7,552 nucleotides of DNA from Clostridiales bacterium (GTDB lineage Bacteria > Bacillota > Clostridia > Peptostreptococcales > T1SED10-28), in the NCBI GenBank assembly GCA_007134725.1, contig SLKF01000076.1, forward strand, positions 1-7,552. Direction: 5' to 3'. The notes beneath the pieces were generated by a model. That model was not told the DNA's origin, did no database searches, and worked only from the letters and a program-made list of their open reading frames with translations. The position numbers and the translations under genes are program-made. Positions 1 to 5,289 of this stretch are shown piece after piece (the first letter of the stretch is position 1; the number at the start of each line of letters is the position of its first letter).

Positions 1-142
1 CCGCGGCAATTACACCTAAAATCATGGCAATTACCCCAAAAACGGTTTGGGGTTTTTTCTTTTTGTAAAATAAGAGTATTCTAGGATGTGGAGGTGTATT
101 GATGAACGATATGAAATCCGTTATCGGAAGAGGAGGATTTTC
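1..142 (-). CDS. Possible partial membrane protein (uncertain)
   Basis: The minus strand is open from a TGA at 145-143 to the window edge. It reads a Lys-rich segment (KKKKPQTVFG) followed by a hydrophobic run with the internal repeat GVIA-MIL-GVIA, like the start of a transmembrane helix. The only ATG in this frame is at 25-23, with GGGG about 8 nt upstream, which would place the start inside the hydrophobic run. No other plausible start with a ribosome binding site is visible. The reading conflicts with the + strand terminator at 33-64 and with the small ORF at 102. It is recorded because the amino-acid pattern looks protein-like; confidence is low. Confidence 0.22.
33..64 (+). terminator. 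Terminator-like hairpin with T-tract
   Basis: Bases 33-40 (ACCCCAAA) pair perfectly with 46-53 (TTTGGGGT) around a 5-nt loop. A T-rich tract with only one C follows, to position 64. This is the form of a factor-independent terminator for a + strand gene ending left of the window. The same bases can be read on the minus strand as Lys-rich codons leading into a hydrophobic stretch, so the palindrome could be partly coding coincidence. Confidence 0.5.
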
Positions 143-155
143 TCACAGGAATTAG
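102..155 (+). CDS. 17-codon small ORF with strong ribosome binding site
   Basis: GGAGGTG at 90-96 sits 5 nt before an ATG at 102, an ideal spacing. The frame encodes MNDMKSVIGRGGFSHRN and ends with TAG at 153-155. The peptide is basic and glycine-containing, with no recognised motif, signal peptide or membrane segment. It ends about 70 nt before the start of the unrecognised gene at 225, so it could be a leader peptide, a real small protein, or the intact front of a degraded gene. Its stop lies inside the repeat at 146-161. Only the initiation signal is directly supported. Confidence 0.3.
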   Translation: MNDMKSVIGRGGFSHRN

Positions 156-161
156 CGTAAT
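146..161 (+). repeat. CAGGAATTAGYGTAAT repeat, copy 1
   Basis: Sixteen bases here match 1290-1305 at 15 of 16 positions (C versus T at the Y). The first nine bases recur at 7221-7229. All copies lie in front of genes on the same strand. No known operator is recognised. Confidence 0.5.
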
Positions 162-224
162 CCCTTATCCTTCGGGTATATTCATAGCTATAGAATTAAA
201 TGCTCTGTGAAAGGAAGTGACCGA

Positions 225-818
225 GTGAATCCGGCAAAATCATTTAAAGATCGGTTGTTGGGAGAAGAGATCAGCCTACCGGTTGGTGAACTGGGGGAAC
301 CAAATCCGATTCAAGTGTATTACACCTATTATGTGGGAAAACCCGAATCCCATCGGTTGGAGTTTCAACAAAAAGGTCGTGTGAAATTCGAGATATTCCT
401 TCCACGCTACAGCGAGAATATTTCACGAATCTGTGGGATGGAAAAGGACCTGAAAAATCCAGAGGGTGAATGTGAAATTCATCTGGGTTTCATAATCAGG
501 TTGCTTCTTCTTTTCAAAGCAGGTCGACCGGTTGTATGTCGGGATCTGTTCGTAGGACCGGTATCTGAATTGAAGTTGCAACGTGCGGAAGCTGCATCCG
601 CATACCTGTATCGATTGGTTTCCTGTGTTAAAGGAGAAAAAGAGTCCATCGCATTCATATCCTCGCGCCGGAGTAGGCAGTCCGCTACATTCAGGAAGGG
701 GTCAAGTGAAGAATTGAATTGGTTGATATTAAGTCCAAAGTCTTTTACAGAACTTGTGCAGGCTCTCCGAATTTTTATGGACAGCCCTGTATTCCCCAAT
801 ATTGAAAATCAAATTTGA
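225..818 (+). CDS. Hypothetical protein, no recognised family
   Basis: This is a 197-residue protein that I cannot assign to a family. The start chosen is GTG at 225, because AAAGGAAG (210-217) lies about 7 nt upstream; GTG at 207 would add six residues but lacks a good site. The sequence is mixed-charge and soluble-looking apart from a short hydrophobic segment, GFIIRLLLLF (about residues 89-98), which is too short and too close to charged residues to be a sure membrane helix. There is no signal peptide. A Ser/Arg-rich patch (SSRRSRQS, about residues 146-153) stands out. It ends 19 nt before the next gene, whose ribosome binding site lies in the gap, so the two are probably co-transcribed. 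That the frame is expressed is likely but rests only on length and initiation signal. Confidence 0.6.
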   Translation: MNPAKSFKDRLLGEEISLPVGELGEPNPIQVYYTYYVGKPESHRLEFQQKGRVKFEIFLPRYSENISRICGMEKDLKNPEGECEIHLGFIIRLLLLFKAGRPVVCRDLFVGPVSELKLQRAEAASAYLYRLVSCVKGEKESIAFISSRRSRQSATFRKGSSEELNWLILSPKSFTELVQALRIFMDSPVFPNIENQI

Positions 819-837
819 TGATCAAGGAGGAAGAAAA

Positions 838-1266
838 ATGAATATATCAAAGGACGTTAAAGATTTGCTGAAAAATGAAAAATTATGTACCCTGGCAACT
901 TGTGTGGAGAATAGTCCCTATGTATCCCTAATGAATTTTACCTATGTGGAGGAAGGAAATAAAGTGATCTTAAGCACGAGAAGAAACAGTAAAAAATATG
1001 AAAATTTTATTAAAAACAAAAAAATCTCATTGTTGCTATTTTCCATATCTTCGGGACTCAGTGCTACTTTTCTTGGAACCGCAATGACCACGGAAGGCAA
1101 AGAAGAAAAGCACTATCGGGAACTGCATATGCAAAAGAACAATATGCCTCAGTTCATCCTGGGCGAGGACATAGGCTTAATTGTTTTCCACATTGAACAG
1201 ATCATCGTCTCCAATAGACAGGACCAGGTGACCTATATTAACGACGCTGGGATTACTGATAAGTAA
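838..1266 (+). CDS. Pyridoxamine 5'-phosphate oxidase-like FMN-binding protein
   Basis: This 142-residue protein has the pattern of the small split beta-barrel flavoprotein family related to pyridoxamine 5'-phosphate oxidase. An N-terminal helix ends in LKNEKLCTLATC, followed by strands with PYVSLMNFTYVEE, then VILSTRRNSKKYENF. In this family the strand containing STRR/NSKK contributes to binding the FMN phosphate. The length suits the single-domain group, which includes many uncharacterised reductases and haem- or flavin-binding proteins, so vitamin B6 synthesis should not be assumed. The start at ATG 838 is chosen because AAGGAGG (824-830) is 7 nt upstream; the frame is open further 5' (to 754) but that stretch overlaps the preceding gene. 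It was probably made with the gene at 225. No terminator is visible after its stop. Confidence 0.82.
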   Translation: MNISKDVKDLLKNEKLCTLATCVENSPYVSLMNFTYVEEGNKVILSTRRNSKKYENFIKNKKISLLLFSISSGLSATFLGTAMTTEGKEEKHYRELHMQKNNMPQFILGEDIGLIVFHIEQIIVSNRQDQVTYINDAGITDK

Positions 1267-1289
1267 GATTTCTTTAGTCGGGAGTTTTT

Positions 1290-1305
1290 CAGGAATTAGT
1301 GTAAT
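1290..1305 (+). repeat. CAGGAATTAGYGTAAT repeat, copy 2
   Basis: This is the second copy of the 16-bp element at 146-161, differing at one base. It lies 23 nt after the flavoprotein gene and about 45 nt upstream of the probable promoter of the T-box operon. The sequence after it is very AT-rich, as upstream promoter regions often are. Confidence 0.5.
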
Positions 1306-1348
1306 AAATAAATTAAAATATAAAGTATTTTTAATTTTCAAAAAACTA

Positions 1349-1377
1349 TAGACGGGAACAAAAGATCCTGATACAAT
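1349..1377 (+). promoter_or_regulatory. Probable sigma-A promoter of the T-box operon
   Basis: TAGACG (1349-1354, four of six matches to TTGACA) is followed after 17 nt by TACAAT (1372-1377, five of six matches to TATAAT). A transcript starting near 1384 would begin about 27 nt before the first paired region of the T-box RNA, a usual distance. The region upstream (1300-1345) is strongly AT-rich, like an UP element. Apart from this promoter and the repeat copy, I see nothing else in 1267-1410. Confidence 0.5.
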
Positions 1378-1410
1378 ATATCAAATCACATCAATATATA
1401 TATTGGATCA

Positions 1411-1662
1411 ATGCAGAGAAGGAGAGCGTATCTTACGATCAGCTTAAAGAGAGTCGGCGTTTGGTGAGAGTCGATAGTGAAGAGAAGATGCTACTAGCTC
1501 CGGAGTACCGCTTTTGAAAATAGTAAAAAGTGGCGGATGGATTCCGTTAAAAGTCCAGGCAGAGCCGAAAGAGAAACTTATTGCGATGATCGCAATGGGT
1601 AATTAGGGTGGTACCGCGAATATGATTCGCCCCTGAACAAACCGTTCAGGGGTGTTTTTTTA
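1411..1662 (+). promoter_or_regulatory. T-box riboswitch (tRNA-sensing leader)
   Basis: The conserved T-box sequence AGGGTGGTACCGCG is exact at 1605-1618. Its UGGU (1609-1612) would pair with the acceptor end of an uncharged tRNA carrying discriminator base A. Stem I is recognisable: GGAG 1421-1424 with CTCC 1498-1501, GTATCTT 1428-1434 with AAGATGC 1485-1491, and a distal stem GTCGGC 1453-1458 with GTCGAT 1470-1475 closing the loop that holds TTGGTGAGA. AGAGAG precedes the distal stem. Stem II is CCGCTTTT (from 1508) with AAAAGTGG; Stem III is TTGCGA 1581-1586 with TCGCAA 1590-1595. The antiterminator (AGGG 1605-1608 with CCCT 1631-1634, GCGAAT 1616-1621 with ATTCGC 1625-1630) excludes the terminator that follows. 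The specifier lies in TACTAG (1492-1497): CUA (Leu) fits best by spacing, ACU (Thr) or UAC (Tyr) are possible. Confidence 0.93.
1630..1661 (+). terminator. T-box-controlled terminator
   Basis: CCCCTGAAC (1630-1638) pairs perfectly with GTTCAGGGG (1644-1652) around the loop AAACC, followed by TG and seven Ts (1655-1661). The 5' arm shares bases 1630-1634 with the antiterminator, so only one can form. In the absence of uncharged tRNA, transcription should stop here, 50 nt before the first ATP-grasp gene. Confidence 0.93.
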
Positions 1663-1712
1663 TATAAATTGACAGTTTTTTAAGTCAACTAACCATGAAG
1701 GGATGTGTTACT

Positions 1713-2894
1713 ATGAATTTTATTATGATTTCACCGTATTTTCCTGCGAACTATACCAAGTTTTGCAAAGCTTTAAAGATGAAAGGGGTCAATGTCCTGG
1801 GTATTGGCAATGAATCATATGACGCACTATCCCGGGAGTTGAAAAACGATCTTACGGAGTACTATAGGGTGGATGATTTAGAGGATTATGGTCAGGTATA
1901 CAGAGCCTGCGCTTACTTCGCTCACAAATACGGCAGGATAGACAGAATTGAGTCCAATAACGAGCACTGGCTGGAAACCGATGCCCGCCTACGAACAGAC
2001 TTTAACGTGAAGGGATTAAAATCCGAGGAACTGGTGGTGATGAAACACAAATCCCGAATGAAGGCGGTCTTTGAGAAAGCCAAAGTCAAGGTAGCGCCGG
2101 GGATAGTGGTGAAAAAAACAGAGGATGCCACCGCATTCATCGCCAAATATGGTTTTCCCGTTGTTGTAAAACCGGACTGCGGGGTAGGGGCGGCAGGAAC
2201 TTTTAAGCTATGTTGTCAATCAGATTTGGAAGATTTTCTGGCCTTGGAGCGAGACACCGATTATTTTATGGAGTCCTATGTAAAGGGCGAAATTATTACC
2301 TACGATGGATTGACAGATCAGGACGGAAACATCGTGTTCTATTCCTCTATGATTTTCAGTGAAGGCATTATGGAAGCGGTAAATGATAATCTGGATCTGT
2401 CCTATTATATTCCGAGAAAACTTCCAAAGAAGATCGTGAAAGCGGGAGAACGGGCGGTGAAGGCCTTCGGACTGAAGGAAAGGTTCTTTCATGCGGAGTT
2501 CTTTCTCACTGGGGACCAAGAGGTGTATGCTCTGGAAATCAATATCCGGCCTCCGGGGGGCTTGACGGTGGACATGTTTAATTACGCCAATGACATCGAT
2601 ATTTTCCATCAGTATGCCAATGTAGTCACAGACAATACTTTTACGGCGAAGATCACCCGTCCCTACAACTGTTTCTATCTGGGCAGAAAAGACAGCTATG
2701 CCTACAACGTAACCCCGGAGGAAGTGGTACAGCGCTTTGAGGACAAGATTGTGTATCACAGCCCCATCGCATCTATTTTTTCCGCAGCAATCGGAAATTA
2801 CGGAATTATTGCTCGCACCACAACCCTGGAAGAAGGTTTCGAGATCATCAAGTTTGCCATGGCAAAGCGGGGAAATGAGGAGGTGGCCGGATGA
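1713..2894 (+). CDS. ATP-grasp ligase
   Basis: This 393-residue protein has the order of an ATP-grasp enzyme: an N-terminal pre-ATP-grasp domain (MNFIMISPYFPANY, then VNVLGIG at 26-32), a central domain with the nucleotide-binding KPDCGVGAAG (153-162) and MESYVKGE (186-193), and a C-terminal catalytic part with FFHAEFF (258-264) and LEINIRPPGG (274-283), whose Glu and Asn should bind Mg-ATP. Such enzymes join a carboxylate to an amine or similar nucleophile through an acyl-phosphate. The substrate cannot be read from the sequence. The start at ATG 1713 is preferred because AAGGGATG (1698-1705) is well spaced and the paralogue begins with the matching MNF; ATG at 1695 would overlap this site. 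It is the first gene after the T-box. The stop overlaps the next start by 4 nt (ATGA), showing translational coupling. No signal peptide, so cytoplasmic. Confidence 0.9.
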   Translation: MNFIMISPYFPANYTKFCKALKMKGVNVLGIGNESYDALSRELKNDLTEYYRVDDLEDYGQVYRACAYFAHKYGRIDRIESNNEHWLETDARLRTDFNVKGLKSEELVVMKHKSRMKAVFEKAKVKVAPGIVVKKTEDATAFIAKYGFPVVVKPDCGVGAAGTFKLCCQSDLEDFLALERDTDYFMESYVKGEIITYDGLTDQDGNIVFYSSMIFSEGIMEAVNDNLDLSYYIPRKLPKKIVKAGERAVKAFGLKERFFHAEFFLTGDQEVYALEINIRPPGGLTVDMFNYANDIDIFHQYANVVTDNTFTAKITRPYNCFYLGRKDSYAYNVTPEEVVQRFEDKIVYHSPIASIFSAAIGNYGIIARTTTLEEGFEIIKFAMAKRGNEEVAG

Positions 2895-3640
2895 AGGCCG
2901 AATATTACAAAGGATACAGTCCATCATTGAACCGGGAGATGGAATTCAAGGTGTATGGCCACGGAGGAAAACCCTTTATAGTCTTTCCCTCTTCCGGAGG
3001 AAGGTTTTATGAATATGAAGATTTTGGGATGGTTGAGGCCTGCCGATCTTTTATAGAGGAGGGTAAAATCAGGCTTATTACACCGGATAGTGTTGATAAA
3101 AATTCGTGGCTTAACCGGGAAGCGGGAAATGGACACAAGGTCCATGTTCATCGGTGTTATGAGAACTATATTTTAGAGGAACTGGTGGCGGCTATCCGAT
3201 GGGATTTTGGATGGGAACAAGGGATTGGGGTAACCGGTTGCAGTATGGGGGCCTACCACGCGCTGAACTTCTTTTTGAAACATCCCGATGTTTTTGATAC
3301 GGTCATTGCCCAGAGCGGGATCTATGACGCAGGGTTTTTCACCGGTGGAAATCTGGATGAAGGGGTCTACTTTGATTCTCCAATACATTATCTGGCCGGA
3401 TTGGAAGATCCCTGGTTTCTGGAGCACTATCGAAAAAATAAAATTGTGGTAAGTACAGGCTTGGGTCGCTGGGAGAAAGACACCCTTCGGGATACGGATC
3501 TGCTTTCGAATCTATTCAAAGCGAAGGGGATACCCGCCTGGATAGACTATTGGGGTCAGGATGTGGATCATGATTGGCCCTGGTGGCAGATACAAATCCC
3601 TTATTTTCTCGGGAAACTTGCAGAGTCAGGATGGATTTGA
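2891..3640 (+). CDS. Esterase-family alpha/beta hydrolase
   Basis: This 249-residue protein belongs to the putative esterase (esterase D/Fes-like) branch of alpha/beta hydrolases. The nucleophile elbow is GCSMG (116-120) with Ser118, preceded by the strand GIGVT and followed by an AYHALNFFLKHP helix. The likely catalytic His is His227 in DVDHDWPWW; the acid is probably one of the Asp residues around 197-203. The opening YYKGYSPSLNREMEFKVYG and PFIVFPSSGGRFYEYED are also typical. It lacks a signal peptide, so it acts in the cytoplasm, presumably on an acyl ester, thioester or amide. GAGGAGGTGG (2877-2886), lying inside the end of the ATP-grasp gene, is its ribosome binding site. The tight overlap implies stoichiometric synthesis with the ligase and a shared pathway. 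Confidence 0.88.
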   Translation: MKAEYYKGYSPSLNREMEFKVYGHGGKPFIVFPSSGGRFYEYEDFGMVEACRSFIEEGKIRLITPDSVDKNSWLNREAGNGHKVHVHRCYENYILEELVAAIRWDFGWEQGIGVTGCSMGAYHALNFFLKHPDVFDTVIAQSGIYDAGFFTGGNLDEGVYFDSPIHYLAGLEDPWFLEHYRKNKIVVSTGLGRWEKDTLRDTDLLSNLFKAKGIPAWIDYWGQDVDHDWPWWQIQIPYFLGKLAESGWI

Positions 3641-3680
3641 TAGGATAAAAAACGTTATTAAAATAAGAAAAAGGAGAGTA

Positions 3681-3699
3681 TACTAAGATCTTTTTAGTA
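3681..3699 (+). other. Small hairpin between a Shine-Dalgarno sequence and the next gene
   Basis: TACTAA (3681-3686) pairs with TTAGTA (3694-3699) around a 7-nt loop. It lies between AAGGAG (3671-3676) and the first in-frame ATG at 3712. It is AT-rich and not followed by a T-tract, so it is not a convincing terminator. Confidence 0.35.
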
Positions 3700-3735
3700 C
3701 ACAACAACATTATGCCATCAGAAGAAGGATCAAAT

Positions 3736-5037
3736 ATTGTTAAAATTCAAAATTGTTACTCCACGGTTCTTGAAAACCGCAGAAATCTTTATATATACCT
3801 TCCGCCATCCTATGGAGCAGAGCCGGATCGTTATTATCCCGTACTTTATATGCAGGATGGACAGAATATCTTTATGGGTGAAAGGTCTTACTCCGGTTCG
3901 GGCTGGGAGATTCACCGGGTGGCAGAGGATTTAATAGCACAGGGACGGATCCGGGAGCTGATTATTGTGGGCATTGCCCATCAAGATCAACAACGCCTCG
4001 GAGAATATGCCCATTGGGACGGGAAATTTCAGGGAAAGTCCGTAAAAGGCCGGGGACTAGATTATGAGGCTTTTTTATTAACCGAAGTAAAGCCTTACAT
4101 CGAAGAAAAATTTCGGGTGTTAAAAGGCCCTGAAAATACGGGAATCATGGGATCTTCCATGGGAGGGCTGATCAGCTTTACTATTGCACTGCGCAACCCC
4201 AAGATTTTCGGAAAAGCGGGGGCCTTATCCCCCTCCTTTTGGTGGGGTAAAAAAGCGGTATTAAAATCCTTGAAGAAGATGAAAAAAAATCCATCCCTAA
4301 AACTCTGGCTGGATATGGGAAAAGGGGAAGGTGATTTTTCCAAAGGGTTTGAAGAGGTAGTGGGAGTCCTTCGCAGTCAGTTAAGAATGAACAAGGAAAA
4401 TATGGCTGTATGGTATGTACCGGAGGCTATTCACAGCGAAATGGACTGGATGCACCGGGTTCATTGTCCACTTCTGTATCTGTTCGGAGAAATCGGGGAT
4501 CCTCAGGAACTTATTATCACCGGACGGAGGATTATCGGAGTTAAGGAAAAAGGTTTTGGTCTTGATGTAACCGCAGTGTTTGACACGGGATTTGCCGTTA
4601 CCCCGGATCAAGTGATCTTTGAGACTTCGAATCCCGAGGTTTTAAGAATCAATGACGATGGGAAAGTAATTCCTTTAAAGTGCGGCAACTCTGTGATTAG
4701 AGCACAATGGATGGGCTTGGAGGCTCATGGGAAAATCCACATTGTTTCCGAGCTTTCCCCAAAAGTGAAAGTGGAGATTCATGTTCAAGTTCCGGACTTG
4801 GAAGAGGAAGAACCTCTTTATATAGCCGTCACGGGCCCGAAAGATTATCTTTTGGAAAAAAGAAAAGAAGGCTACCGGGGTATTTTAAACCTGGACAGGG
4901 ACTCGGTAATAAGCTACAAAATTACCAGAGGTACATGGAAGCAGGTTGAAAAAGACCATTTAGGTCAGGACATTTTCTCAAGACGTTTGCTTGCTTCAAA
5001 AGACCTTACGGTACACATTGAAGTTGAAAATTGGTGA
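3736..5037 (+). CDS. Fes-like esterase with C-terminal Ig-like and carbohydrate-binding-like domains
   Basis: Residue numbers count from the in-frame ATG at 3712 (441 residues). The hydrolase domain (about 10-260) has YIYLPPSY, VLYMQDGQN (44-52), nucleophile elbow GSSMGG (147-152, Ser149) and a candidate catalytic His241 in AIHSEMDW, as in enterochelin-esterase-like hydrolases. Residues about 262-345 resemble a Big_2-type bacterial Ig-like domain (FAVTPDQVIFETSNPEVLRI, then DGKVIPLKCGNSVIRA). Residues about 352-441 resemble a starch-binding-like or E-set beta sandwich, with the marker YKITRGTWKQVEKD (402-415). No signal peptide is present, which is odd for such domains. Start choice: ATT at 3736 has AAGGA (3725-3729) 6 nt upstream and fits the usual N-terminus of the family, giving 433 residues; ATG 3712 has no adjacent ribosome binding site. 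It follows the first esterase after 71-95 nt and precedes the second ATP-grasp. Confidence 0.83.
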   Translation: MVKIQNCYSTVLENRRNLYIYLPPSYGAEPDRYYPVLYMQDGQNIFMGERSYSGSGWEIHRVAEDLIAQGRIRELIIVGIAHQDQQRLGEYAHWDGKFQGKSVKGRGLDYEAFLLTEVKPYIEEKFRVLKGPENTGIMGSSMGGLISFTIALRNPKIFGKAGALSPSFWWGKKAVLKSLKKMKKNPSLKLWLDMGKGEGDFSKGFEEVVGVLRSQLRMNKENMAVWYVPEAIHSEMDWMHRVHCPLLYLFGEIGDPQELIITGRRIIGVKEKGFGLDVTAVFDTGFAVTPDQVIFETSNPEVLRINDDGKVIPLKCGNSVIRAQWMGLEAHGKIHIVSELSPKVKVEIHVQVPDLEEEEPLYIAVTGPKDYLLEKRKEGYRGILNLDRDSVISYKITRGTWKQVEKDHLGQDIFSRRLLASKDLTVHIEVENW

Positions 5038-5088
5038 TGAATTTAGGATAGTGGTGATGAATCCAGAATGAAGAAAGAAGGTGTTGTG

Positions 5089-5289
5089 ATGAATTTTGTG
5101 ATCATTTCCCCCCATTTTCCCCCGAATTACTCCGGATTTTGGACAGCATGGCCTCCTATGATGAATTGCTCCGGGCTTGCAGTCACTTTACCTTTCGATA
5201 CGGGAAAATTAATCGGATTGAATCCAACAACGAATTTTGGTTGGAAACCGACGCCCGGCTTCGAACGGATTTTAATGTGGAGGGATTGA
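5089..5289 (+). pseudogene. Detached N-terminal fragment of the second ATP-grasp gene
   Basis: From ATG 5089, with GAAGGTG (5077-5083) 5 nt upstream, the frame reads MNFVIISPHFPPNYSGF. This matches the first 17 residues of the first ATP-grasp (MNFIMISPYFPANYTKF). Directly after that the similarity jumps to another frame at 5139, and this frame continues as unrelated sequence to a stop at 5287-5289. The true initiation region of the paralogue is thus kept, but is no longer joined in frame to the enzyme body. ATG at 5068 is in the same frame but overlaps the ribosome binding site. Confidence 0.75.

Noticed and set aside
147..153. AGGAATT as a sigma-H -35 element in the repeated motif
   Set aside because: No GAAT-type -10 element lies at the required distance in any of the three copies.
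2220..2927. Long minus-strand open frame (235 codons) opposite the first ATP-grasp gene
   Set aside because: The + strand frame carries clear ATP-grasp motifs and a good start; the minus frame has no recognisable protein pattern and no ribosome binding site.
5033..5062. Direct repeat GGTGATGAAT at 5033-5042 and 5053-5062
   Set aside because: It is a short repeat around a stop codon and potential starts; with no third copy or known role it is probably chance or a small duplication.
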